58,850 bases of DNA from Symplocastrum torsivum CPER-KK1 (GCA_019358875.1 JAHHIF010000049.1:1-58850); one strand, 5' to 3'; counted from the stretch's first letter, positions 16,748 to 26,835 are shown. The notes: generated by a model from the sequence alone, not told the origin. Made by a program: numbers and translations.

Positions 16748-19186
16748 GTGACTTATCAGCTTGTTGGCGAGCGCATCTTGTGTGGGGGCGCACGCTTTAG
16801 CGCTTTGAGCAACGGCTTAGTTCGCCTTGAGTGGTCGGCAAAGGGTCAATTTGAAGATAATTCCACAGTAACTGTCCTGACGCGACCGGAAGCGATACCC
16901 TTTACCAACGTCACCTTGACAGACGAGGGAGTGCTGCACCTGCATACCGAGTTGATGCAAATCGTCTATCAGCTAAGTGATGAACCCTTCAACGATGCAA
17001 ACCTGCAAATCCACTGGACTTGTGGAACCGAGTCGGGCACTTGGACACCCTCAACAGTTGATAATGAAAACCTCGGCGGAACTGTAGCAAGCCTCGACCT
17101 CATCCACCGCAACTTTCAACCCCAAGGTGTTCATCCCGCTTCGGTTTCTCAAAAGTATCCCTATACAAATGAATGGCTCTACACTCCTTTAAAAGCAGCC
17201 CATCGGCATTTACGAGATCGCGGTGAAACGACCCGGTTTGAAGAACCGCCCCTTTGGTACCTCGATGCTTACCGTCATGCTGACCTTCCTGACTCTGTCC
17301 AAGAGTGCTTGAAACAATGGCATCGCTTCCCTCCAGGAGTGCTTAGCCTCAGTGGTTATAGCATTCTTGATGATTCAACCAGCGCCACAATTAAGGATAG
17401 CTGGCTTGCCCAACGTTCCGACCCTGATTGTCAAGATTGGTACTTCTTTGCCTACGGTCGAGACTACCCACAGGCACTTTCTAACTTTGTACAACTGTAT
17501 GGGCGTATTCCCATGCTGCCGCGTTGGGCGTTTGGTGTTTGGTTCTCGCTCTATGACCAAATGCACGATGACGATTACCGCCAACTCGTTAAGCACTTTA
17601 ATGAACTAGAACTACCCCTAGATGTCTTAGTTCTCGATGTCGATTGGCACCTTTCCGGTTGGTGTGGTTGGGACTGGAATCACGATTTTTTTCCAAACCC
17701 AAGAGCCTTTCTTGAGTGGGCGCATGATACAGGCTTGCATATCGGTGCTAATGTCCATGTTGAAGGAGTATCACCCACAGAGAGCCAATTTCAATCTCTG
17801 TGTGAACGACGAGGACTTGACCCTGCCGAAGTTAGAGCGGGTGAGGTATTCGCGCTGAAGAACCCGACGGCTGGCTGGTTTTTTGAGTCTTGGCAACCCG
17901 ACGACCAACAACCCAATAATCCAATCAACGCTGATTCTGAAGAAGGGTGGTTGCTGTTCAATCTAGCGTCTCAATCCGAGGCAGATTTGTTCATGCAGGT
18001 GTTGCACAGTCCTCGCGAAGAGGATGGTATCGACTTTTGGTGGATTGATGGCGCCAACGCACCTTACCCTGGTGTCAACTCCCAATTGTGGACAAACCAC
18101 GTTTATTTCACGCACTTAGAAGCGCAGCACAATCGTCGCCCTCTGATTCTCTCCCGTACAGGTGGCATTGGTTCACATCGCTATCCCGTACAGTTCTCGG
18201 CTGATACCTACTCACACTGGGAAGTCCTCCGATTCCTGGTAGATTTCACAACAAGAGCGGGCAATGTTGGAGTAAACTATTGGTCGCATGACTTAGGGGG
18301 ATTCTTCGGTCATGTCCCTGGTGTTCCAATTATTGACCCAGAACTCTTTGTCCGTTGGGTACAATTTGGCTGCTTTTGTCCGATTGTCCGGCTACATTCC
18401 GATCATGGTCGGCGTGAACCTTGGAATTACGGACGCTGGGTGCAGGATGCCGTGCGTAAGGCGTTGCAGCTACGGCTCCAACTTGTACCCTATCTGTATC
18501 ACTTCAGCCGAGTTAACTATGATACGGGGCTTCCCTTATGCCGTTCTCTGTACCTTGCGTATCCTGAGGACAAAGAAGCCTACCAAGTGCCAACACAGTT
18601 TTTACTGGGTGAACAATTACTTGTCGCTCCCGTGGTTGAGGCGGGAGGCTACCGCTCAGTTTACTTACCTGCTGGAGGTTGGTGGGAGCGTTCTACGGGT
18701 AACTATTACTTAGAATCTCAGCATTTGAACTTGTACGCACCTCTCGATCAGGTGCCAGTATTTGTCCGTGCTGGAGCAATTCTGCCACTAGCGGAAGTTT
18801 CCCTCCGAGTGGGAACTGCCCCACCAACGACTCTCATCCTGGAAGTCTATGCAGGAGCAGATGGAGAACTTGACTTGTATGAGGATGACGGTGAAAGTGC
18901 AACCTACCGCACTGATGCGGGTAGCCGCCGCCTATTTACGCAACGTTGTGAAGGCGATCGCTTTTTTCTCACTTGTGAGCCAGTCCGAGGTCGCTACCAG
19001 GGAATGCCTGATGAGCGAAGCTTCCAAATTCTTTGGAGGGGATTAGTGGCAGTGAGTCACGTTGAGGTAACTGGTGTGACTATCAGTGAGCAGCATTGGC
19101 TAGGGGAAGTTTTGTCACTAACTCTTACCACGGTACCCCAAACCGCTTCTTGGCAGATTGTGGTGACACCTCAAGCAGTTATGTAG
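16748..19186 (+). CDS. GH31 alpha-glucosidase family protein
   Basis: 812 residues. An N-terminal galactose-mutarotase-like domain leads to a (beta/alpha)8 domain from about residue 250 (LYGRIPMLPRWAFGVWFS). It shows LDVDWHLSGWCGWDW, the nucleophile in DFWWIDGAN and the acid/base aspartate in QFSADTYSHWEVL. C-terminal beta-sandwich domains follow (LPAGGWWERST, LYEDDGESATY). GTG at 16748 is preceded by GGGAG. No signal peptide. Probably trims alpha-linked glucosides from glycogen breakdown or imported sugars; the exact linkage cannot be read off. Confidence 0.9.
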   Translation: MTYQLVGERILCGGARFSALSNGLVRLEWSAKGQFEDNSTVTVLTRPEAIPFTNVTLTDEGVLHLHTELMQIVYQLSDEPFNDANLQIHWTCGTESGTWTPSTVDNENLGGTVASLDLIHRNFQPQGVHPASVSQKYPYTNEWLYTPLKAAHRHLRDRGETTRFEEPPLWYLDAYRHADLPDSVQECLKQWHRFPPGVLSLSGYSILDDSTSATIKDSWLAQRSDPDCQDWYFFAYGRDYPQALSNFVQLYGRIPMLPRWAFGVWFSLYDQMHDDDYRQLVKHFNELELPLDVLVLDVDWHLSGWCGWDWNHDFFPNPRAFLEWAHDTGLHIGANVHVEGVSPTESQFQSLCERRGLDPAEVRAGEVFALKNPTAGWFFESWQPDDQQPNNPINADSEEGWLLFNLASQSEADLFMQVLHSPREEDGIDFWWIDGANAPYPGVNSQLWTNHVYFTHLEAQHNRRPLILSRTGGIGSHRYPVQFSADTYSHWEVLRFLVDFTTRAGNVGVNYWSHDLGGFFGHVPGVPIIDPELFVRWVQFGCFCPIVRLHSDHGRREPWNYGRWVQDAVRKALQLRLQLVPYLYHFSRVNYDTGLPLCRSLYLAYPEDKEAYQVPTQFLLGEQLLVAPVVEAGGYRSVYLPAGGWWERSTGNYYLESQHLNLYAPLDQVPVFVRAGAILPLAEVSLRVGTAPPTTLILEVYAGADGELDLYEDDGESATYRTDAGSRRLFTQRCEGDRFFLTCEPVRGRYQGMPDERSFQILWRGLVAVSHVEVTGVTISEQHWLGEVLSLTLTTVPQTASWQIVVTPQAVM

Positions 19187-19227
19187 CAATTACTCCAAAA
19201 GTTTTTCTATTTTTGGGTTGCTGCCTG

Positions 19228-19401
19228 TCACTCGCCTGTTGTCAGTTGTTCTTTGCTGCTATCCATATCATAGGGTTGCTTAAAAACCGAATCCGGGTCG
19301 TTATCAGGTTCGTTATTCGTATCAGGTTTTGGTTGGTTCTCCTTGGTAGAAAAACCAATGAATACGGAAAGACCAAGAATAACAATTGCGACGATTTCCA
19401 T
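19228..19401 (-). CDS. small membrane protein (57 aa)
   Basis: A short minus-strand ORF convergent with the GH31 gene. It has an N-terminal hydrophobic segment (MEIVAIVILGLSVFIGFS), then a strongly acidic, Asp/Asn/Pro-rich tail (PDTNNEPDNDPDS) ending near KEQLTTGE. The layout, one membrane helix and a charged soluble tail, looks like a real small protein, but the Shine-Dalgarno is weak and I do not know the family. Confidence 0.4.
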   Translation of the reverse strand: MEIVAIVILGLSVFIGFSTKENQPKPDTNNEPDNDPDSVFKQPYDMDSSKEQLTTGE

Positions 19402-19985
19402 TTTTGAGTTTTGATGATTAGTACTTCAACAGTGGTAAGACTTGGGCAAGCTAGAGAAACGTCAATAAGTAACGCTAAGATTAGCGAATGCTTGCCAATT
19501 ATTAGGTTTAGTCCAAGTCTTAAAAAGCTTCTGAAGGAAGAAAAACAAAAGGAGAGTAGGTGAACGTTAATTGTCAACTCACTCTGCTACTAACTACATA
19601 GACTGTACACCTTTTCTGGGAAATACAACAACTCTTCTAGTTCTACTGAGGTTTTATTTAGAATTAATTAAACATATTTTTATTGGGAACAATCAATAGT
19701 GCTGAAGAGTCAGTATGTAAGGCTAGAGCATCAGTCTAGGAGTTTTTACTCAGTTATTTCTTATATTTAAGTAGACTTAGTGATTAAGAGGCAATTCCCT
19801 ACAGCTCAATTGCTACTAACAGTAATATCAAGTCGCTGTATAACTACATTACATATAACAGAGGCACGAAATGTCGTGCCCTGGTTTGCAAGGATAAAGC
19901 TAAACAGCAAAATACTAATGCTATCAGCCCAACCTTGCTTATTGACTTTTCATTCTAGTTCTAGCTCAATTTAAACCCAAGAAAG
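19402..19985. other. intergenic region with a small hairpin repeat
   Basis: About 580 AT-rich bp. The only clear structure is the hairpin GGCACGA-AATG-TCGTGCC at 19863-19880. ORFs here (for example 19780-19974, plus) are not protein-like. No RNA gene recognised. Confidence 0.5.
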
Positions 19986-20198
19986 CTAAGCCATTTGCTG
20001 CTTTGTGTTATTAGCGTAAGCAGCTCTTTTCCTAGCCCTTAAGCGTAAGAGCAATTTTAATGTCTCTTCCTTCGAGAGGTCGTGGGAATCAGCTACTTGT
20101 AGAATGCTAGCGACTTCCTCTTGAGTTAATGCATCTGGATTGTGTTTATGGCGTATAGGAAATAGGTTTCCATCGTCATGGTCTTCAATCTCTTTCAT
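19986..20198 (-). CDS. hypothetical small protein (70 aa)
   Basis: Soluble charged protein with a helical C-terminal half (DALTQEEVASILQVA, SKEETLKLLLRLRARKRAA). The open frame reaches 20267, but the natural start is ATG at 20198 or GTG at 20207, because AAGGAG lies just upstream of these. Family not recognised. It sits alone between the small membrane ORF and the ABC transporter genes. Confidence 0.5.
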   Translation of the reverse strand: MKEIEDHDDGNLFPIRHKHNPDALTQEEVASILQVADSHDLSKEETLKLLLRLRARKRAAYANNTKQQMA

Positions 20199-20479
20199 CT
20201 TTTCCACCCAACTCCTTATATTTAAATGATAAGGAATTCTTATTGTGTTAGGCGTTACACTATGCAACTAGCGCAAATGACTATCAGTTATGCATATTTT
20301 TTGAGTAATTCTTACTGTTAATAGAGTTTTTGAGTGGACAATCTACGAACTGGCACAAGTAGCTTTTGTCCCACGTTAATACTCAACCCTTCAGCAACAC
20401 GATCGCATCCACTCAGCCAAACTGGGCGATCGCATTTTTATCTGGGTTGGCATTCGAGAGAGTGCGATCGCTCTTGCGA

Positions 20480-21157
20480 TTAAGCTACAGGCGAACTCTG
20501 TACAGTAGCTCGACTCTTCCGGCGAGACGCTTGTTGAATTTTTCTCGCTGGACTAGACAGCCACGCTAATCCCAGTAGAATTCCATTAATTGCAAACGCT
20601 AACACAGCCACCGCGATCGCACCTGCCCAAATCTTGTCTGGGCGCCCTTGGGAAACGCCATCAAATAGCAGCACTCCCAATCCACCCGCCCCAAACTTAG
20701 CTCCAATTGCAGCAATTGCGATCGCCACAATCGTTGCTAGACGCACTCCGGCTAAACAAATTGGTAAAATCAGTGGTACCTGTACCCGCCACCAGCGTTG
20801 CCAGGGATTCATCCCCATACCGCGTGCTGCTTCGATGATGGCGGGTTGAACTGATTGCAGTCCTACTGAGAAGTTCCTCACCAAAATCACTTGGGTATAG
20901 ATAATCATCGCAACAACCACTGACTGGCGATTCAACCCAAAAAGTGGCACCAGTAGGATAATGAGCGCCAAACTTGGTATTGTATAGAGCGTTCCGAGGA
21001 CTCCCAGCACTGGCACATTCAGCCAACGGTAACGAGTAACCAACAATGCTAAGGGTAATGCGATCGCGACAGAAATCAGCACCGCTAAACCCGTCATCTG
21101 TAGATGTTCCAGCAGATAACCAAAGACAGTTCCAGGATTTTTCAAGATGTAGCCCAT
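20480..21157 (-). CDS. ABC transporter permease, osmoprotectant (OpuC/ProW) type
   Basis: 225 residues with about five to six membrane helices. It carries the permease loop EAARGMGMNPWQRWWRVQVPLILP, the EAA motif that contacts the ATPase, and GAGGLG near the end, as in glycine-betaine/choline permeases. It lies 70 bp behind the ATPase gene and should form the membrane pore of the same importer. No substrate-binding protein or second permease is present within this window. Confidence 0.88.
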   Translation of the reverse strand: MGYILKNPGTVFGYLLEHLQMTGLAVLISVAIALPLALLVTRYRWLNVPVLGVLGTLYTIPSLALIILLVPLFGLNRQSVVVAMIIYTQVILVRNFSVGLQSVQPAIIEAARGMGMNPWQRWWRVQVPLILPICLAGVRLATIVAIAIAAIGAKFGAGGLGVLLFDGVSQGRPDKIWAGAIAVAVLAFAINGILLGLAWLSSPARKIQQASRRKSRATVQSSPVA

Positions 21158-21227
21158 GCCAATTTCTCGTTACTGGTTGAAGGTTTGGGATTATCTGGGC
21201 GCATCAATCCCAATGACTAAAAACCCC

Positions 21228-22193
21228 TTAAACACCTGCGCCCATACTCGCAGAATCACGAATATGTTCCAGGGTAAGGACACCGACAGCATTACCACCA
21301 TCCAGTACAGTGAGTTTCTGGGCACCCGTTCGTAGGAGAAGCGAGAGGGCTTGACGTAAATTATCATGTCGTGCGATCGTATGCTCACTTCGAGGCTGGT
21401 GGTTTTGAGGCACATCAATCATCGCTGTCTCAACGCGCAGCAAACTCAACTGACGCACCATATCATCCGCCCCCACCAGTTCATGCACAAAAGCATTGGC
21501 TGGTCGTGTCAAGATATTAAACGGCGTATCAAACTGGACAATCTGACCTTTTTGCAAAATCATGATTTTGTCAGCCAGACGCAGTGCTTCCTCAACATCG
21601 TGGGAAACAAAGAGAATTGTTTTCTTGAGTTGACGCTGAAGACGCAAAATCTCATTTTGTAGAGTCTCACGAGTAATCGCATCAATTGCCCCAAATGGCT
21701 CATCCATCAACATCACCTTTGGGTCACCAGCCAAGGCGCGTGCCAAGCCAACTCGCTGTTGCTGACCACCAGATAGTTGGGACGGGTAACGGTTACGGTA
21801 ATCTTGAGGTGGTAGCTCAATTAATGTCAGCAACTCATCAATTCGAGGCTGGTATTGTGTCCTAGACCAACCCAAAAGCTTCGGCACTACAGCAATATTC
21901 TCAGCAACAGTCATGTGAGGAAATAAGCCCGATTGCTGAATCACGTAGCCAATCTGTTGGCGTAACTTCGTGACTTTCATCTTGCGGATGTCTGTCCCGT
22001 CAAGGTAAATCGTCCCTGAGGTTGGCTCGTACAAACGATTGACCATTTTGAGAAGTGTTGTTTTCCCACACCCGGATGGCCCTAGAATTACGACCAATTC
22101 ACCAGCTTCAACTTCACAAGTACAGCCATTGACCGCCGGATGGGACGCACCCGGAAATTTTAGGAACACTTCCTCAAAACGTATTGCACTCAC
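21228..22193 (-). CDS. ABC transporter ATP-binding protein, osmoprotectant (OpuC/ProV) type
   Basis: 321 residues. Walker A GPSGCGKTT, signature LSGGQQQRVGLARAL and Walker B VMLMDEPFGAID are all present, and the switch histidine is in LFVSHDVEEAL. The C-terminal part (about 250-321, with GVLTLEHIRDSA) resembles the CBS region of ProV/OpuCA, which senses ionic strength in known members. First gene of a two-gene operon with the permease. Likely cytoplasmic ATPase of an importer for betaine-like or related solutes. Confidence 0.9.
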   Translation of the reverse strand: MSAIRFEEVFLKFPGASHPAVNGCTCEVEAGELVVILGPSGCGKTTLLKMVNRLYEPTSGTIYLDGTDIRKMKVTKLRQQIGYVIQQSGLFPHMTVAENIAVVPKLLGWSRTQYQPRIDELLTLIELPPQDYRNRYPSQLSGGQQQRVGLARALAGDPKVMLMDEPFGAIDAITRETLQNEILRLQRQLKKTILFVSHDVEEALRLADKIMILQKGQIVQFDTPFNILTRPANAFVHELVGADDMVRQLSLLRVETAMIDVPQNHQPRSEHTIARHDNLRQALSLLLRTGAQKLTVLDGGNAVGVLTLEHIRDSASMGAGV

Positions 22194-22285
22194 TCGTTTT
22201 TCCTCAGCAGATAAGAGTTGTTAGTGTTGAAGGTGTCGAGTTTTGACAAAATACCTGGCAAGATGCTCTGTGCAGTGACTCTAGG

Positions 22286-23188
22286 TTAAGAATTTTTCAA
22301 GCTTTTAACGAGCTGAGCCATTCTTGCTAATTTTGGCTGATTCCATACATACTGCCATAGATCAGTCCTGAGTTTAGCTGTAGGTGAATAGTTTTTCTGG
22401 TGTGAAGGAACTAGTCGATATCTCATCCCTTCGTACATTTCATAGTCTATAACACTAGGAGAAGCAGCATAACGACTACCACTTTGGTATTGGCTAGGAA
22501 GATAATGAGCCGTTAGGGATTTTCTTGAGTAGCTGAGATTTCTAATGTCTAAAGAACCATGAATTGTTCTGGAATTCCAAAAGAGTACATCTCCTTTCTT
22601 TAATGCCGGAGCATAGATATCGCTTTGATGAGAAGATACATAGTCTTTTAGCTTTTGTACATAGGGAGCATTAGAAACTTTTTCCTCCGTTGTCAAGTCA
22701 AAATCAACTTGATTAGACTTTGGCAACACGTAGAATCGACCAGCGTCTTCATGAATGTCTTCTAAGGCAAACCAACCTGCCAATAAATGACCATTTGGAA
22801 TAGAGTCGAGATAGTACCAATCCTGATGAGCTGGCGTAGCCGCGTTCAGGTCGAACAACATGGACTGCATTAGGTTATGTTCGGCACTCCCTGTTAGTTG
22901 AGTTAGTGCTTCCCTTACCTGAGACAAACAAAAGATTTGTCTTGCTGCTTCACAAAAGCCTGGATAGTCTGGGTAATCATGAACGTTGAGAAAAGACTCC
23001 TCACAATATCCATAGTACGTGCGTTTATTTCTTTCCCAGCGATTGCTAGATTGCCTAAAAAAATAGTTACTTGATTCTAATATTTGTGAATTGTATATAT
23101 CTAAAATTTTGTCAACTAGGTCTTCTGGAACAAGCTTTTGAAAAATACAGAAACCATTCTCCTCATAAAATTCTTTTAGCTTGTTCAT
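22286..23188 (-). CDS. phytanoyl-CoA dioxygenase family protein
   Basis: Fe(II)/2-oxoglutarate-dependent oxygenase fold, 300 residues. The metal ligands are visible as HQDWYYLDS (His and Asp) and RTIHGSLDI (distal His), with an arginine (SYSRKSLTAHYLP) suited to binding 2-oxoglutarate. ATG at 23188 is preceded by AGAGGA at good spacing; the longer frame to 23251 lacks this. It is the last gene of the polysaccharide locus reading leftward, so it might modify a sugar or lipid of that pathway; the substrate is unknown. Confidence 0.8.
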   Translation of the reverse strand: MNKLKEFYEENGFCIFQKLVPEDLVDKILDIYNSQILESSNYFFRQSSNRWERNKRTYYGYCEESFLNVHDYPDYPGFCEAARQIFCLSQVREALTQLTGSAEHNLMQSMLFDLNAATPAHQDWYYLDSIPNGHLLAGWFALEDIHEDAGRFYVLPKSNQVDFDLTTEEKVSNAPYVQKLKDYVSSHQSDIYAPALKKGDVLFWNSRTIHGSLDIRNLSYSRKSLTAHYLPSQYQSGSRYAASPSVIDYEMYEGMRYRLVPSHQKNYSPTAKLRTDLWQYVWNQPKLARMAQLVKSLKNS

Positions 23189-23363
23189 AAAATTAATCCT
23201 CTGAGTAGACGCTAAATTTAACTTGATGTCAATGAACCAGCTTGTCCTCAAAATGATTGAACACGTCCTGGCTTTATAGCGCCTCTATCAGAAGTAGTAA
23301 GTAATCTGCTTCCAATTAAATGTTGAATTTAACAAGTGAAGTCAAACCCTTTTCGGACTTAGC

Positions 23364-24275
23364 TCATATCTTCAATATCTTTTTTACTTTCCTACTCGCT
23401 CGCTTGAATAAGTTCGGATCATAGTCAAAGAGTGTTTTTTGGGTAAACTTATCGGCTTGCAAATCACGAACGACAAAAGGCGGATGTTTTAAAGGAAAAC
23501 TCATGGCTTCTGTTGCCATCTTGTTGTAAGGACTTTTTTCGTCACTGGTATGAGTAGCGTCTGCATCATGACCAATATTAGTAATTAAGTTTTCTTGTGG
23601 AATGATGCATAAACCATTTTGAATCCAGCAGTTGAACATCCATTTAAAATCCCAGGCTGGTAGATGTCCATCATAAAGAAGCTGAACAGTTCTTGCCCAA
23701 ACTTTTACAGCATAAGGGTCTTCTAATATATCTCTAATAAAATTCCCGTCTCGAACTTCTGGCCAAAGTTTAACGTCGGCATCAAAGTGCTGCCATGACC
23801 TTCTCCAGCTTGCCCATCCCCAACAAAGTGTAAAGCGAGAGAAGTAGTAGCTGTAGTCTGTTCGCTTTCGTCCAAATAAAACATTTTGTCCAGAGACGTT
23901 CATGATTCGTTGATCATGTCGATAACGCTCTAGTAGTTCTTCGCAATAGGGAAAAAATGTGGGATGGGGGACACAATCATCTTCTAGGATAATTGACTCT
24001 TCAACGGTATCAAACACCCAATTTAATCCCTTGATAATGCGGGGATCGCAACCCAAATTAGTATCTGAGTAGTCCTTGAAAACTTCACAATCCCAATCCA
24101 CACGCTCTATAATTGCACGAGCCGCCGCGCACTTTTCCTCTTCACCCGGTCGCTCGGCACGGGGACCGTCAGCAATGACTAATAGCTTAGGTGGTTTGGC
24201 TTCGCGAATGACCTCAAACACCTTCTCCGTCTGATTAGGTCGGTTGAAGATAATTAAGGTAACAGGGGTTTTCAT
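23364..24275 (-). CDS. GT-A-type glycosyltransferase, paralogue A
   Basis: 303 residues with a nucleotide-diphospho-sugar transferase fold. Elements seen are LIIFNRP near the start, LLVIADGPRAE, the acidic metal motif SIILEDDCVPHPTFF and the aromatic-rich WGWASWRRSW. The family decorates surface polysaccharides in cyanobacteria. It is clearly paralogous to the gene at 25773-26711 (well over half of the residues match), and the two share an identical 36-bp stretch. A GT4 gene lies between them, same strand. Confidence 0.8.
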   Translation of the reverse strand: MKTPVTLIIFNRPNQTEKVFEVIREAKPPKLLVIADGPRAERPGEEEKCAAARAIIERVDWDCEVFKDYSDTNLGCDPRIIKGLNWVFDTVEESIILEDDCVPHPTFFPYCEELLERYRHDQRIMNVSGQNVLFGRKRTDYSYYFSRFTLCWGWASWRRSWQHFDADVKLWPEVRDGNFIRDILEDPYAVKVWARTVQLLYDGHLPAWDFKWMFNCWIQNGLCIIPQENLITNIGHDADATHTSDEKSPYNKMATEAMSFPLKHPPFVVRDLQADKFTQKTLFDYDPNLFKRASRKVKKILKI

Positions 24276-24440
24276 TGTTGATTAGCTGGGAATCCTGGCT
24301 GTCTATAAGGTTAATCGGCAAGAAGCCTTCTATTTTAAAGTATTGCCATACACCCCGATCATTAGCGGCTGACCGCTTGCTTCAACGATACGCCTAATGC
24401 CCGATCGCTTTTTTTCGCATATTCTCCAAAGAAGACAGGT

Positions 24441-25712
24441 TCAGTTCCCTGAGAACTTGGAGGTTTGCTTGAGTTCTTGATAAACAGACTCGTAGCGACG
24501 CGCTTGTATTTCTAAGGTAAATTCTTGTTCGGCTTTTTCGCGGGCGCGATCGCATAATTTTTGGTGACGTTCTTGATTCTCAATCACCCAAGCAATTCCT
24601 TGAGCTAAATCGTCTATTTGGTAAGGTTGAGCAAGATAGCCATTGACCTGATGTTCGATCATCTCAGACATACCGCCGATGTTGAAAGCCACACAAGGGG
24701 TGCCACAGGCGAGCGCTTCCATTACAGTATTGGGTAAGTTGTCTTGAAGGGACGGTGCAACAAAGACATCGGCAGCCGCATAGACTAGCGCCAAAGAGAT
24801 TTCATCGCTGAGTTTACCCAAATAATGAGACGTGAATCCCAGTTCAATCGGTTCTGTCGGCTCAGATGCCCCAAAAACCGCGAGTTCAATTCTGTCTTGC
24901 CATCCAGACTGACTTAGGCTTTGCAATGCTGGTTGAAGCAGATGAAATCCTTTGCGGCGAGCGCTACTAGCATACATGGCTCCAAACAAAACCAGATATT
25001 TGTCTTGAGGTAAATTTAAGAGTTCTCGCGCCATCTGTCGCTGTATAGGCTTGTACTTTCGTGTATCAAGTCCATTGGGAATCACCTCGACGCGCAGATT
25101 CTTGAAAAGAGAACTGGAACTCGCACACTTTGCCAACCAGGAACTAGGAGTAACGATTGTTAAATTCAAATCCTTCCAAGCTTTGGCTTTGCGCTGCCAG
25201 ATCCAGCGTGATAAATCCCCGTTTCGATCGCTGTGTAGTATGGGACATGCCCCGCAGGAATCCGTATAGCGATCGCACTCTTGACTATAGTGACACCCGC
25301 CTGTGAACGGCCACATATCATGAAGCGTCCAAACCAAGGGTTGAGTAAACTTAGCCAAGGTTTCGATTTTTAGGAATCCATTGCATACCCAATGCAGATT
25401 AATGATATCTGGATTGTGTTGAGCGACTTTTGAGGCGATCGCATCGGGGAGTAACTCAGGGGAAAAGTCACCTGCGTCGCGCTGACGATAAAACTGTAAC
25501 GGTAATCTATCTAGATACTCAGTCAGTTTTAACTTCAAAATGACCTTTTCTAAGCTACTTCTTGGAGCCAGAACGGTTTTATCATCACCAGACTTGAACT
25601 GCACTAAAACCTGAGAGTCTACACCCATCTTCCATAAACCCTGGCTCAATCGTAAAGCAGCTCGACCAGCCCCACCATCATCAGAATTACTAAGATGCAA
25701 AACCTTAATCAT
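24441..25712 (-). CDS. glycosyltransferase family 4
   Basis: 423 residues, GT-B fold. The N-terminal domain has NSDDGGAGRAALRLSQGL, and the middle VWTLHDMWPFTGGCHYSQEC includes a cysteine cluster typical of one cyanobacterial subfamily. The C-terminal nucleotide-sugar site shows VFVAPSLQDNLPNTVMEALACGTPCVAF with the E-x7-E spacing of retaining enzymes. Probably adds a hexose during repeat-unit assembly in the cytoplasm. Part of the minus-strand polysaccharide locus. Confidence 0.88.
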   Translation of the reverse strand: MIKVLHLSNSDDGGAGRAALRLSQGLWKMGVDSQVLVQFKSGDDKTVLAPRSSLEKVILKLKLTEYLDRLPLQFYRQRDAGDFSPELLPDAIASKVAQHNPDIINLHWVCNGFLKIETLAKFTQPLVWTLHDMWPFTGGCHYSQECDRYTDSCGACPILHSDRNGDLSRWIWQRKAKAWKDLNLTIVTPSSWLAKCASSSSLFKNLRVEVIPNGLDTRKYKPIQRQMARELLNLPQDKYLVLFGAMYASSARRKGFHLLQPALQSLSQSGWQDRIELAVFGASEPTEPIELGFTSHYLGKLSDEISLALVYAAADVFVAPSLQDNLPNTVMEALACGTPCVAFNIGGMSEMIEHQVNGYLAQPYQIDDLAQGIAWVIENQERHQKLCDRAREKAEQEFTLEIQARRYESVYQELKQTSKFSGN

Positions 25713-25772
25713 GAATAGCTTTATTTAGTATTTTTAATATTTAATACTTGTGACGAAATTAATACTCTTAAA

Positions 25773-26711
25773 TTATCCATATTTTATAGGTTTTATTATA
25801 TTTTTAATTTTCCTTTGTACTCGCTTGAATAGCCGAGGGTGATAATTAAATAAAATGTTTTCTGTAAAATCATCAGCTTGCTGATTACGAACAATAAAAG
25901 GTGGATGTTCTAAAGGAAAATCTATTGCTTCGGCTAGCATATTACTAAAGGGACTACTTTCATCATTGGTATGGGTTGCCTCTGAACCATGACCAATATT
26001 GGAAACTAAATTTGCATTCGCAATAATATTAAGACCATTTTGAACCCAGCAAGCAAAGGTAAATTGGTAATCCCAAGTATTGTGGCATTTTTCATAAGCT
26101 GACTGAAAAATATTTGTCCAACTTTTTGTAGCGTCAGGGTCTACTAATATATCCTTAAGGAGATTATTATCACGAATTTCTAACCAAAGTTTCATGTCAA
26201 AATCGTAGTATTGCCAAGCTCGTCTCCAAGTTGCCCATCCCCAACAATGGTTGTAGCGAGAGAAGTAGTAGCTATAACCAGTTCGCTGCTGTCCAAATTG
26301 GACATTTTGCCCAGATATCGACATTATCCGTTCATCGTGACGATAACGCTCCAACAATTCTTCACAAAAGCGAAAAAATGTAGGATGTGGAACACAGTCA
26401 TCTTCCAAAATAATTGCCTCTTCAACTATTTCAAATACCCAATCCAAGCCTGTTGATGGACGCAGACCGCAACCCAAATTAATTTCAGAGTAGTTTTTTA
26501 AAACTTGGCAATTCCAATCCACACGCTCTATAATTGCACGAGCCGCCGCACACTTTTGGTCTTCACCAGGCTTATCTGCACGGGGACCATCTGCAATCAC
26601 TAAGAGTAAAGGTGGTTTAGCTTGACGAATTTTCTCGAACACCTTTTCTGTCGTATCAGGTCTATTGAAAATCATCAAGACTACAGGCGTTTTTAAGTCC
26701 CAATTAGCCAT
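25773..26711 (-). CDS. GT-A-type glycosyltransferase, paralogue B
   Basis: 312 residues. Same architecture as the gene at 23364-24275: LMIFNRPDTTEKVFE, LLVIADGPRADKPGE, AIILEDDCVPHPTFF, WGWATWRRAW. The N-terminus is slightly longer. The acceptor region (about residues 190-230) differs most between the copies, which suggests different acceptors. Confidence 0.8.
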   Translation of the reverse strand: MANWDLKTPVVLMIFNRPDTTEKVFEKIRQAKPPLLLVIADGPRADKPGEDQKCAAARAIIERVDWNCQVLKNYSEINLGCGLRPSTGLDWVFEIVEEAIILEDDCVPHPTFFRFCEELLERYRHDERIMSISGQNVQFGQQRTGYSYYFSRYNHCWGWATWRRAWQYYDFDMKLWLEIRDNNLLKDILVDPDATKSWTNIFQSAYEKCHNTWDYQFTFACWVQNGLNIIANANLVSNIGHGSEATHTNDESSPFSNMLAEAIDFPLEHPPFIVRNQQADDFTENILFNYHPRLFKRVQRKIKNIIKPIKYG

Positions 26712-26835
26712 ACATATTTCGTCCTAAACTCTTTGGCAAGGGTGGCTTTGAGCCAAATTAAATATAGCAGCATAACTTGTATGATGCTCAATACTGCTTG
26801 CTAAACCTTCTCTAAAAAATCTTGGTTTAAAAAAA

